Of a stretch of DNA of 64,000 nt, positions 44,668 to 53,009 are shown piece after piece. A program made the translations under genes and the position numbers. Numbering within the stretch: the stretch's first letter is position 1; each line of letters starts with the position of its first letter. Under the pieces are notes generated by a model that was not told the DNA's origin, searched no databases, and was given only the letters and a program-made list of their open reading frames with translations. This DNA comes from Mycolicibacter nonchromogenicus (GTDB taxonomy: Bacteria; Actinomycetota; Actinomycetes; Mycobacteriales; Mycobacteriaceae): the NCBI RefSeq assembly GCF_002101775.1, contig NZ_LQPI01000046.1, forward strand, positions 1 through 64,000, written 5' to 3'.

Positions 44668-45954
44668 TCACGAATCGGTGCGCAACGCGGCCAGATGCAC
44701 CGCGATTCCCACCAGGGGGCCGCACAGCAGAGCCACCACGGTTCTGGTCGACAGGTCCAACGGCAGCAGCAGGAGCAGGGTCGAGGCCACGGTGGCGCCC
44801 ACCCAGCCCAGGGCGTAAGCCCGATGCAGTGCCGCGGCGACGGTCGCCGCCCCGGTCAGCGTCAACAGCGCGATCGCGGTGGCTGCTGTGGTCAGTCCGG
44901 CCAACAGCAACCCGTCGGCGCGATAATCCGCGCCGAAAACCGTGCGCAGCAGCCAGGGGCCGAGCAGGCCCGCCGCCACCGTGCCCACCGCGCCCAGCGC
45001 GGCGACCGACCCCGCCGGGGTGCGCAGTGCCCGCAGCCGGTGGCCCCGCTGGTCGACGAAGTGCGCGATCAGGTTGCCCTGCATGGCGGTCAACGGCACC
45101 AGCAGCGGTGCCCGGGTCACCGTGACCGCCAGGATCACCACACCACCCGCAGCCCCCAACTCGCCGTAGGTGGCCTGCAGCAGCACCGGAAATCCCATCA
45201 CCAGGATCGCGCTGGCTCCGGCCGCGGTGATCGAGTGCGCGGCACCGCGCAGGAATCCCGCCGTGCTCACCTGGGTCAGCAGTCGCGCCGCGGAGCGGGC
45301 CGTGGGTGAGGCGGCCAGCAGCAGCAGCCAGGCCACCGCGCCGGCCACGGTGGCCCACAGGAACCCGACCAGGCCCCAGCCGATGACGAATGTCGCGGTG
45401 GCCACGGCCACCCGGATGCCGGCATCGGTCACCATCAGTGCGCCGTACTGCGTCCAGCGATTGGCGCCGGCCAACATGCCGAGCAGCGTGGCGTGTACCG
45501 CGAAGTTGGCCAGCCCGAAGCACAGCAGGCCGACCGACAACCAGCGCGCTTCGACGAAAACGTGGCCGCCCCACAGTGGCGAGCTGGCGGCAACCACCGC
45601 GGCCGCCACCAGCCCGGTCAATCCGGCAACCCGCAGTGGACGGGTGTGTGGCGTGGGGGAGTGGCCGGGCGCGGATGCGGGGCGCTCGGCGGCGAACCGG
45701 ACTTCCCGCGTGGTCTCCTGCAGCAGGCCGTTCGCAGCGCCGTTGACCAGTCCGAAGGCTCCCCAGAACACGCCGAACACCGAGAACCCCGCCGGGTCCA
45801 GGTCGCGTGCGGCCAGATACAGCACCGCGTAGCCGCACAGGGCGCTGAGCAGGGTCGCGGTGCCGACCCGGGCCATACTGGCGCGGGCCACCGGCCCGGT
45901 GGCGAGCCCACGGGGTAACTCGGGGGATCCGGTACCGCCGACATCGGTCACCAC
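44668..45954 (-). CDS. Polysaccharide-exporter-like membrane protein (Rv3630-type)
   Basis: About 428 residues with 12 or so membrane helices in the pattern of MATE/Wzx flippases; opening helices are TATLLSALCGYAVLYLAARD and FSVFGVFWGAFGLVNGAAN. GTG 45954 (or 45951) gives the length of Rv3630 (431). The stop is in the same frame as the following glycosyltransferase, 15 bp before its likely start. A lipid-linked sugar flippase role is inferred from fold and neighbours. Confidence 0.83.
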   Translation of the reverse strand: MVTDVGGTGSPELPRGLATGPVARASMARVGTATLLSALCGYAVLYLAARDLDPAGFSVFGVFWGAFGLVNGAANGLLQETTREVRFAAERPASAPGHSPTPHTRPLRVAGLTGLVAAAVVAASSPLWGGHVFVEARWLSVGLLCFGLANFAVHATLLGMLAGANRWTQYGALMVTDAGIRVAVATATFVIGWGLVGFLWATVAGAVAWLLLLAASPTARSAARLLTQVSTAGFLRGAAHSITAAGASAILVMGFPVLLQATYGELGAAGGVVILAVTVTRAPLLVPLTAMQGNLIAHFVDQRGHRLRALRTPAGSVAALGAVGTVAAGLLGPWLLRTVFGADYRADGLLLAGLTTAATAIALLTLTGAATVAAALHRAYALGWVGATVASTLLLLLPLDLSTRTVVALLCGPLVGIAVHLAALRTDS

Positions 45955-46029
45955 GGCGCAAATACTAAGCGGGTTGCGGGGTACGGTCGGGCAGCCCGCT
46001 GAACCGACTCGCTGACCGGAGGCTCCCCG

Positions 46030-47019
46030 TTGGACCCGTCGAGGCTGGAATGGCTGCTGACTTTCGCGGGACTGGGCGCGGTGCTCGGATTCGACCTGCT
46101 CGTCATCGGCCGGCGGGTGCGCGAGCCGTCGATCCGCGAGGTCGCGGGATGGCTGACGTTCTACCTCGGCCTGGCGGTGGCGTTCGGTGTCTGGGTGTGG
46201 CACTTTCACGGGGCGAAGTACGGCATGCAGTTCTATGCCGGCTGGCTGACCGAGTACAGCCTGTCCGTGGACAACCTGTTCGTGTTCGTGATCATCATGA
46301 ACAGCTTCAACGTGCCCAAGAAGTACCGGCAGGAGGCGCTGTTCGTCGGCATCGTGATGGCGTTGTCGTTCCGGGCGGTGTTCATCGCGCTCGGCGCGGT
46401 TGCGGTGCAGCGGCTGTCCTGGACGTTCTACGTGTTCGGTGCGTTCATGGCCTACACCGCGATCAAACTGCTCCGCCACGACGACCCCACCGGCGAGGGC
46501 GATGGCGAGGGCGGCAACAACTTCATCGTGCGGTTTGCGCGCACGCACTTCAACGCCACCGATCGCTGGGCCGGCGTGCGGTTCTTCGTCCGGGACAGCT
46601 CCGGCGCGTGGGCTGTCACGCCCATGTTCCTGGTCGGATTGGCGCTGGGAACCACCGACGTGGTGTTCGCGATGGACTCGATTCCGGCCATCTACGGACT
46701 GACGCGCCAGCCCTACCTGGTGTTCACCGCCAATGTGTTCGCCCTGATGGGGTTGCGTCAGCTCTACTTCATTCTCGGCAAGCTGCTGAGCCGGTTCGTG
46801 TATCTGTCCCAGGGGCTGGCAGTGATCCTGGGGTTCATCGGGGTACGGATGGTGCTGCACGCACTGCGCACCAACGAGCTGTGGTTCATCAACTCCGGTC
46901 AGCCGATCAATGTCCAGGAGATCCCCACCCCGGTCAGTCTGGGGGTGGTGGTCGGGGTGCTGGCCCTGACGACGGTGGCCAGCCTGTACCGGACCCGCGG
47001 GACGTCCTCAGCGCAGTGA
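46030..47019 (+). CDS. TerC/Alx-family membrane protein
   Basis: A 329-residue protein with nine or so membrane helices. The two family motifs with acidic residues are in the helices: TEYSLSVDNLFVFVIIM and TTDVVFAMDSIPAIYG. TerC proteins export Mn2+ in several bacteria and supply metal to secreted proteins. TTG 46030 is preceded by GGAGG at the right distance. There is no yybP-ykoY element in front of it, unlike many terC genes, but one lies 7 kb away before ctpH. Confidence 0.93.
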   Translation: MDPSRLEWLLTFAGLGAVLGFDLLVIGRRVREPSIREVAGWLTFYLGLAVAFGVWVWHFHGAKYGMQFYAGWLTEYSLSVDNLFVFVIIMNSFNVPKKYRQEALFVGIVMALSFRAVFIALGAVAVQRLSWTFYVFGAFMAYTAIKLLRHDDPTGEGDGEGGNNFIVRFARTHFNATDRWAGVRFFVRDSSGAWAVTPMFLVGLALGTTDVVFAMDSIPAIYGLTRQPYLVFTANVFALMGLRQLYFILGKLLSRFVYLSQGLAVILGFIGVRMVLHALRTNELWFINSGQPINVQEIPTPVSLGVVVGVLALTTVASLYRTRGTSSAQ

Positions 47020-47445
47020 GAAGACCGGGAACGACGACGCCGCGGCCCGCAGTTCGTCGTCGCTGGAACCCGGCGTCAGCCCGGCCACGTAGCCCTTGAC
47101 CTGCCAATACCACCGTTGCAGGTAGCGCCGTAGCACCTCCGGCTTGTCGTCGTCGGACAGCTCGGTGGCCCGAGCCGGCCTAGGACGCCACCGCGGCCCG
47201 ACCTCGATCTCGCCGGCTGCGCGCACGTTGCGAACCCACTCGGTGGTGCCGCGCGGCGCCACCAGGTAGTCCACCCCGTCCACGGTCAGCAGGTTGATCA
47301 CGACGCCGCGGCGCTTGCCGCTCTTGCGGCCGCGCACGGAGATGGCGCGGGTGCCGGCAATGCTGATGCCCGCCTCGGCCAGCGTGCGGATCACCGCATT
47401 GGCGAATCGGGCAGCGGCATTGGGTCGGTCATATCCGGCGGCCAT
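47008..47445 (-). CDS. Deazaflavin (F420)-dependent nitroreductase-family protein
   Basis: A 145-residue split beta-barrel protein of the DUF385/Ddn family. Core segments are TRGRKSG-like SVRGRKSGKRRGVVINLL and LVAPRGTTEWVRNVRAAGEIEV, which bind the F420 phosphate and tail in relatives. Substrate unknown. It is divergent from a TetR gene with two palindromes between them, so it is probably its regulated target. It converges with the terC gene with a 12 bp overlap. Confidence 0.88.
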   Translation of the reverse strand: MAAGYDRPNAAARFANAVIRTLAEAGISIAGTRAISVRGRKSGKRRGVVINLLTVDGVDYLVAPRGTTEWVRNVRAAGEIEVGPRWRPRPARATELSDDDKPEVLRRYLQRWYWQVKGYVAGLTPGSSDDELRAAASSFPVFSLR

Positions 47446-47469
47446 GGGGTCTCCCTCTGTTCACGATTT

Positions 47470-47486
47470 CGAGAGCAGTGCTCTCG
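47470..47486. promoter_or_regulatory. TetR operator, copy 1
   Basis: Palindrome CGAGAGCAGTGCTCTCG, perfect about one central base, 24 bp before the nitroreductase start. The same core recurs at 47525-47537. Confidence 0.8.
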
Positions 47487-47524
47487 TATTGCTGTGATCG
47501 TGACACATCGCGATCGTCAAAACA

Positions 47525-47537
47525 AGAGCAGTGCTCT
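47525..47537. promoter_or_regulatory. TetR operator, copy 2
   Basis: Palindrome AGAGCAGTGCTCT with the same centre as copy 1, 53 bp away centre to centre and 22 bp before the TetR ATG. Two copies in one divergent region support autoregulation and control of the nitroreductase gene. Confidence 0.8.
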
Positions 47538-47558
47538 CATATGTGCCAGACTGCTGCC

Positions 47559-48236
47559 ATGGGCAAACGGCAGGAGTCGCGGGAACGCATCGAGGCTCAG
47601 ATCATCGAGGTAGGGCGGCGTCACCTGCGTGCCCACGGGGCGGCCGGGTTGTCGCTGCGCGCGGTCGCCCGCGAGGTGGGCATGGTGTCCTCGGCGGTGT
47701 ACCGGTACGTGGGCAGTCGCGACGAGTTGATCACCCTGCTGCTGGTCGACGCCTACAACGATCTGGCCGACTCGGTGGCCGAGGCCCGCGTGCCGGGGCC
47801 GTGGAGCGAGGACATCGTGGTGATCGCCCATGCGGTGCGGACCTGGGCATTGGCGCGTCCGGCCGAATGGGCACTGCTCTACGGCAGTCCGGTACCCGGT
47901 TATCACGCACCGGCCGAGCGGACCGTGGGCCCGGGCACCCGGGTTGTCGCTGCGTTGTTCGAGGCGATCGCAGTGGGCATGGCAGCCGGCGACATCGGGG
48001 TGGGGAAAGACGGCGCAGCGCAACCGCTGTCGGCAGACTTTCAGCGCGTGCGCGACGAGTTCGGCTTCCCCGGCGACGATGCCGTCGTCGCCAAATGCTT
48101 CCTACTGTGGGCAGCCCTGGTGGGCGCGGTCAGCCTGGAGGTGTTCGGCGGATACGGCGAAGACACCCTGTCGGCGCCGCGAGACGTGTTCGACGTCCAG
48201 CTCACACTGCTGCTGGACGTACTGCGACAGCCGTAA
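47559..48236 (+). CDS. TetR-family transcriptional regulator
   Basis: A 225-residue repressor. The DNA-binding domain is typical: IIEVGRRHLRAHGAAGLSLR, then the recognition helix AREVGMVSSAVYRYVGSRDEL. The ligand domain matches the WHG/TetR_C_13-like set with a conserved PAEWALLYGSPVPGY. ATG 47559 is favoured over frames that start inside the operator. Gene pair and operators point to local control of the divergent F420-dependent protein. Confidence 0.92.
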   Translation: MGKRQESRERIEAQIIEVGRRHLRAHGAAGLSLRAVAREVGMVSSAVYRYVGSRDELITLLLVDAYNDLADSVAEARVPGPWSEDIVVIAHAVRTWALARPAEWALLYGSPVPGYHAPAERTVGPGTRVVAALFEAIAVGMAAGDIGVGKDGAAQPLSADFQRVRDEFGFPGDDAVVAKCFLLWAALVGAVSLEVFGGYGEDTLSAPRDVFDVQLTLLLDVLRQP

Positions 48237-48265
48237 CCGCCGGATTGACGCGGCGGTCGGGCGGA

Positions 48266-48754
48266 TCAGTGACCGGAGGTCTTGAACCGCTCGATCGACC
48301 GGGTGATCTCGGCCTCGGCTTCGGCACGGCCCACCCAGTCGGCGGCCTTGACGAACTTGCCCGGCTCCAGATCCTTGTAGTGCACGAAGAAGTGCTTGAT
48401 GGCGTCCAGCTCGTAGTCGGGCACGTCGCCGATGTCCTGGATGTGGTCCCACCGGTGGTCACCGGCCGGCACGCACAGCACCTTGGCGTCGCCGCCGGCT
48501 TCGTCGGTCATCTGGAACATTCCGACCGGACGCGCCTCGACCAGCACGCCGGGGAACACCGACTGAGGCAGCAGCACCATGGCGTCCAGCGGGTCGCCGT
48601 CCTCGCCGAGGGTGTCCTCGATAAACCCGTAGTCGGTGGGGTAGCCCATCGGCGTGTACAGGTAGCGGTCGAGCTTGACCCGCCCGGTGGCGTGGTCGAC
48701 CTCGTACTTGTTGCGCTGGCCCTTGGGGATTTCGATGGTCACGTCGAATTGCAC
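48266..48754 (-). CDS. ppa: Inorganic pyrophosphatase
   Basis: A 162-residue family I soluble pyrophosphatase, the exact length of Rv3628. Active-site landmarks are [23 protein letters not shown], with the metal-binding aspartates, and AGDHRWDHI, carrying the two histidines special to mycobacterial enzymes. It pulls biosynthetic reactions forward by removing PPi. Divergent from dacB. Confidence 0.97.
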   Translation of the reverse strand: MQFDVTIEIPKGQRNKYEVDHATGRVKLDRYLYTPMGYPTDYGFIEDTLGEDGDPLDAMVLLPQSVFPGVLVEARPVGMFQMTDEAGGDAKVLCVPAGDHRWDHIQDIGDVPDYELDAIKHFFVHYKDLEPGKFVKAADWVGRAEAEAEITRSIERFKTSGH

Positions 48755-48834
48755 CGGGACAGTCTAGAGCGGCCCGGATACACGCCGGGACTCCGCCCGT
48801 CCGGCACAATTGCGCCTGAGAAGGCAGGAGAGAC

Positions 48835-50211
48835 ATGCAACCCACTCGGTGGCGGCACGGCAGCGCCCATCTGGGTATCGCGGCCGCGGTGCTGGCGCTG
48901 GCCGCCGCGGTGGTGGTCATCGCCGTCGTTGCGCTCCCGGACGAATCCGGCGCGGGCGCGCGTGTCGTGGCTGCGGCGCCGGTGGCGACCGCCAACCCCG
49001 GGGTGGTTCCGGTCTCCGACGACGCCCCGGCACCGGCGGGCAGGGCGCTGGCTGCGGCCTTGGCCCCGGCGCTGGCCGACCCGAATCTGGGCCGCCTCAC
49101 CGGCCGGATCACCGATGCGTTGACCGGCAAGGCGCTGTGGACCCAGCAGGAAGACCTGCCCATGCAGCCGGCGTCGACCAACAAGGTGCTCACCGCGGCG
49201 GCGGCCCTGCTGGCGCTGGATCGGGAGGCCCGGGTCACCACCCGGGTGACGGCGGGTGATCAGCCCGGCGTGGTGGTACTGGTGGGCGGCGGTGACCCCA
49301 CGTTGTCGACGGCCGAGGCGGGTCAGGAGACCTGGTATCGCGAAGCCGCACGCCTCAGCGATCTGGCCGATCAGGTTCGCCGCAGCGGGGTGAGCGTCAC
49401 CGAGGTTCAGGTCGACACCTCGGCCTTCACCGGCCCGACCATGGCCCAGGGCTGGGACGTCGAGGACATCGACGGAGGCGACATCGCCCCGATCGAGGCG
49501 GTGATGGTCGACGGCGGCCGCGTCCAGCCGACCACCGTCGAGTCCCGGCGATCCACCACGCCTGCCCTGGATGCCGGACGGGCCCTGGCCGCGATGCTGG
49601 GCGTCGACCCGGACCGGGTGAGCATCGCGACCTCGTCGGTGACCGGGCGCGAGCTCGGAGCGGTCCGATCGGCACCGCTGGTGGTCCGCCTCGGCGAGAT
49701 GATGAACGCCTCGGACAACGTGATGGCCGAATCCATCGGCCGCGAGGTGGCTGCGGCGATGGGGCGGCCCCGCTCGTTCGCCGGTGCGGTCGACGCGGTG
49801 ACCAACCGGCTGGCCACCGCCCACATCGCGGTCAGTGGAGCCGCCCTGCAGGACTGCAGCGGGCTGTCGGTCGACGACCGGTTGTCGGCCCGGACCCTCG
49901 ATGCGGTGGTGCAGGCGGCTGCTGGACCGGACCTGCCCGAGTTGCGTCCGCTGCTGGACATGTTGCCGGTTGCCGGCGGCAGCGGCACGCTCTCCGAGCG
50001 GTTCCTCAACCCCAAGACCGGGCGCGGTGCGGCCGGTTGGCTGCGGGCCAAGACCGGTTCGCTGACCCGCACCAACGCGCTGGCCGGCATCGTCACCGAC
50101 CGCGACCAGCGGGTGCTGACGTTCGCATTCATCTCCAACGACGCTGGGCCCACCGGGCGGACGGCGATCGACGCGCTGGCCGCGGTCCTGCGAACCTGCG
50201 GCTGCGGATGA
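48835..50211 (+). CDS. dacB: D-alanyl-D-alanine carboxypeptidase / PBP4 family
   Basis: A 458-residue penicillin-binding protein (S13). An N-terminal hydrophobic helix (about 13-35) anchors or exports it. The three active-site motifs are ASTNK (Ser114, Lys117), SDN in MNASDNVMAES and KTGS in RAKTGSLTRT. A large insertion domain separates the first two, as in PBP4. It trims peptidoglycan stem peptides. It overlaps the next gene by 4 bp. Homologue of Rv3627c. Confidence 0.94.
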   Translation: MQPTRWRHGSAHLGIAAAVLALAAAVVVIAVVALPDESGAGARVVAAAPVATANPGVVPVSDDAPAPAGRALAAALAPALADPNLGRLTGRITDALTGKALWTQQEDLPMQPASTNKVLTAAAALLALDREARVTTRVTAGDQPGVVVLVGGGDPTLSTAEAGQETWYREAARLSDLADQVRRSGVSVTEVQVDTSAFTGPTMAQGWDVEDIDGGDIAPIEAVMVDGGRVQPTTVESRRSTTPALDAGRALAAMLGVDPDRVSIATSSVTGRELGAVRSAPLVVRLGEMMNASDNVMAESIGREVAAAMGRPRSFAGAVDAVTNRLATAHIAVSGAALQDCSGLSVDDRLSARTLDAVVQAAAGPDLPELRPLLDMLPVAGGSGTLSERFLNPKTGRGAAGWLRAKTGSLTRTNALAGIVTDRDQRVLTFAFISNDAGPTGRTAIDALAAVLRTCGCG

Positions 50212-51239
50212 GCGCATCCGACGTCGGCAGCGCGGTGGACTTCGGGTTCGCCGCGACGGTCGGTGGCTGGCTGGCGCGCCCCGCGCCGCCGATGACCGAC
50301 TACACGCGCCGCCAGGTGATCGAGGAACTGCACGCCAGTGCCCGCGCCGCAGAGCCCCTGGTCCGCGAGGTCACCGGCCTCGGCGAGGACGGCCCGGTCC
50401 CCGAAGCCCGCGTGGTCGACCGGCCGCAGTGGATCGCCGCGGCCGCCGAATCCATGCGGGTGATGATGGGCGCGTCCGAGCGGCCCGCCGGCTTCCTCAC
50501 CAGCCGGCTGACCGGGGCGCAGACCGGCGCGGTGCTGGCGTTCGTCTCCTCGGGCATCCTCGGCCAATACGACCCGTTCTGTATCGGCGGTGGCGCACTG
50601 CTGCTGGTCTATCCCAACGTGATCGCCATCGAGCGCCAGTTGCAGGTGACGCCGGCAGACTTCCGGCTGTGGGTGTGCCTGCACGAGGTGACGCATCGCG
50701 TGCAGTTCAGCGTCAATCCGTGGCTGGCCGGCTACATGTCGGAGGCGCTGGCAGTCCTGACCGGTGACAGCAGCCCGGACCTGGGCCACATGGTGGGCCG
50801 GCTGGCCGACTATCTGCGGGGGCGCCAGGACGCCGAGTCGCCGGGTCCGTCGGGAGTCCTGGGTCTGGTGCGAGCGGTGCAGTCCGAGGAGCAGCGCACC
50901 GCCCTGGACCAGTTGCTGATGCTGGGCACGCTGCTCGAAGGCCACGCCGATCACGTGATGGACGCGGTCGGGCCGCGGGCGGTGCCGTCGGTGGTGACCA
51001 TTCGAAGTCGTTTCGAGGAACGCCGTCAGCGCAGCCAACCGCCGCTGCAACGACTGCTGCGTGCGTTGCTGGGCCTGGACGCCAAGCTGAGCCAGTACAC
51101 CCGAGGCAAGGCCTTCGTCGACGCAGTGGTCGGCCGCGTCGGAATGGACCGGTTCAACGCGGTGTGGTCTGGTCCGCAGACCCTGCCGCTGCCCGCCGAG
51201 ATCGAAGAGCCGCAGCGGTGGATCGACCGGGTGCTGTAG
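50208..51239 (+). CDS. Zinc-dependent metalloprotease, DUF2342 (Rv3626c-type)
   Basis: A 343-residue protein with a zincin motif in LHEVTHRVQF, and a downstream acidic motif in EGHADHVMD. The family is often labelled 'coenzyme F420 biosynthesis-associated' but has no proven role. ATG 50208 overlaps the dacB stop; it in turn overlaps tilS, so four genes from dacB to hpt form one operon. Confidence 0.88.
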   Translation: MSASDVGSAVDFGFAATVGGWLARPAPPMTDYTRRQVIEELHASARAAEPLVREVTGLGEDGPVPEARVVDRPQWIAAAAESMRVMMGASERPAGFLTSRLTGAQTGAVLAFVSSGILGQYDPFCIGGGALLLVYPNVIAIERQLQVTPADFRLWVCLHEVTHRVQFSVNPWLAGYMSEALAVLTGDSSPDLGHMVGRLADYLRGRQDAESPGPSGVLGLVRAVQSEEQRTALDQLLMLGTLLEGHADHVMDAVGPRAVPSVVTIRSRFEERRQRSQPPLQRLLRALLGLDAKLSQYTRGKAFVDAVVGRVGMDRFNAVWSGPQTLPLPAEIEEPQRWIDRVL

Positions 51240-52180
51240 CTGCGCTGCGCTCCGCGCTGACGGCGTTCGCCGATCAGTGTCTGCCGCAGGGGGCAGGCTG
51301 GGCGGTCGCGCTGTCCGGTGGGCCGGATTCGCTGGCGCTGACCGCGGTAGCCGCCCGGGCGCGGCCCACGACCGCGCTGATCATCGACCATGGCCTGCAG
51401 GACGGTTCGGCTCACGTGGCCGAGACCGCCCGACGTCAGGCACTCGAACTGGGATGCATTGACGCGCAGGTCATTCCGGTGACCGTTGGAGTTCAGGGCG
51501 GTCCAGAGGCCGCCGCACGCAGCGCGCGTTATGCCGCACTGGCGCAGGCCCGCGGCCAAGACCCGGTGTTGCTGGGCCACACACTCGACGATCAGGCCGA
51601 AACGGTGCTGCTCGGGCTGGGCCGCGGTTCGGGACCCAGGTCGATGGCCGGGATGCGGCCATACGACCCACCCTGGTGCCGGCCGCTGCTGGGGGTGCGA
51701 CGCACCGTGACCGCACAGGCCTGCGCAGAGCTGGGCCTGACCCCGTGGCTCGACCCGCACAACGGTGACGATCGCTTCACCCGGGTACGGCTGCGTGCCG
51801 AAGTGCTGCCGCTGTTGGAGGACGTGCTGGGCGGCGGGGTGGCCGAAGCCCTGGCCCGGACCGCGACCGCACTGCGGGAGAACACCGAGCTCATCGACGC
51901 CCTGGCCGAGCAGGCGCTGCCCGGCGCCACCGCCGGCGCCGCGTTGGACGCCTCGGCGCTGGCGGCCCTGGCGGGCCCGGTCCGCCTGGCGGTGATCCGC
52001 CGCTGGCTGATCGACGGCGGCGGCCGCGGCCTCACCGACCTGCAGATTCGCGCGGTGGACCGGCTGGTGACCGCATGGCGCGGGCAGGGCGGTGTGGCGA
52101 TCGGATCGGACCTGCGGGGACAGCGGCTGTTCGCCGTTCGAGGCGACGGCCTGCTGCGGCTGCGCAGCGAGCCGGTCTGA
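51218..52180 (+). CDS. tilS: tRNA(Ile)-lysidine synthetase
   Basis: A 320-residue N-type ATP pyrophosphatase that converts C34 to lysidine in tRNA-Ile(CAU), which is essential for reading AUA. The ATP loop is [11 protein letters not shown], with later [23 protein letters not shown] 51218 gives the usual length (Rv3625c, 323 residues) and overlaps the previous gene by 22 bp. Confidence 0.94.
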   Translation: MDRPGAVAALRSALTAFADQCLPQGAGWAVALSGGPDSLALTAVAARARPTTALIIDHGLQDGSAHVAETARRQALELGCIDAQVIPVTVGVQGGPEAAARSARYAALAQARGQDPVLLGHTLDDQAETVLLGLGRGSGPRSMAGMRPYDPPWCRPLLGVRRTVTAQACAELGLTPWLDPHNGDDRFTRVRLRAEVLPLLEDVLGGGVAEALARTATALRENTELIDALAEQALPGATAGAALDASALAALAGPVRLAVIRRWLIDGGGRGLTDLQIRAVDRLVTAWRGQGGVAIGSDLRGQRLFAVRGDGLLRLRSEPV

Positions 52181-52245
52181 GTCTTGAGCGCGTATTTCCT
52201 CCGCCGCAGTTGGTTGTCGAACTCTCGCCATGGCACGCTGTGCTG

Positions 52246-52836
52246 GTGGCTGCGATCTTGCCGGGGAAGAAACCCGAGTTGTACGCGGGTGACATCAGAT
52301 CGGTCCTGCTGACCGAGGAACAGATCCGGACCCGCACCGCCGAACTCGCAGAGCAGATCACCGCCGAGTACGCCGAGGGCCGTGCCGAGAACGGCGACCT
52401 GGTGCTGATCACCGTGCTCAAGGGCGCGGTGTTGTTCGTCACCGATCTGGCCCGGGCCATTCCGCTGCCCACCCAGTTCGAGTTCATGGCAGTCAGCTCC
52501 TACGGTTCGTCGACGTCGTCGTCGGGGGTGGTGCGCATCCTCAAGGACCTCGACCGCGACATCAGCGACCGCGACGTCCTGATCGTCGAAGACGTCGTCG
52601 ACTCCGGTCTGACCCTGTCGTGGCTGTTGCGCAATCTGGCCGCCCGCAAGCCCCGGTCCCTGCGGGTGTGCACGCTGCTGCGCAAACCCGACGCACTGGT
52701 CGCCGGCGTCGACATCGCCTACGTGGGCTTCGACATCTCGAACGACTTCGTCGTCGGCTACGGACTGGACTACGCCGAGCGCTACCGTGACCTGCCCTAC
52801 ATCGGCACCCTGGACCCGCGGGTCTATCAGGGCTGA
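52246..52836 (+). CDS. hpt: Hypoxanthine-guanine phosphoribosyltransferase
   Basis: A 196-residue purine salvage enzyme. The PRPP loop is [14 protein letters not shown], the mobile loop carries [12 protein letters not shown], and the purine-contact segment is [17 protein letters not shown]. Start is GTG 52246; GTG 52240 is 6 bp earlier and the frame is open well into tilS. Homologue of Rv3624c. Confidence 0.95.
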   Translation: MAAILPGKKPELYAGDIRSVLLTEEQIRTRTAELAEQITAEYAEGRAENGDLVLITVLKGAVLFVTDLARAIPLPTQFEFMAVSSYGSSTSSSGVVRILKDLDRDISDRDVLIVEDVVDSGLTLSWLLRNLAARKPRSLRVCTLLRKPDALVAGVDIAYVGFDISNDFVVGYGLDYAERYRDLPYIGTLDPRVYQG

Positions 52837-53009
52837 GTGTCGATTTCTCATCGGCACAACCGGTTCTCCGATACGGTCAGCAGCACCTGGCAAACCCTGA
52901 ACGGCCCGACGCGACAGCGTGCCGATAAGATCTCGGACTACACGCCAACGATGCCGCGGTCAGAGTTCCGGGCTGCCCCGCTAGCGGGTCTGTAACAGGA
53001 TCGGTAGGT

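Noticed and set aside
44668..46860. N-terminal 300-residue extension of the flippase-like protein
   Set aside because: The extension is antisense to the TerC gene and His/Gln/Arg-rich; the Rv3630-type start at 45954 fits the family.
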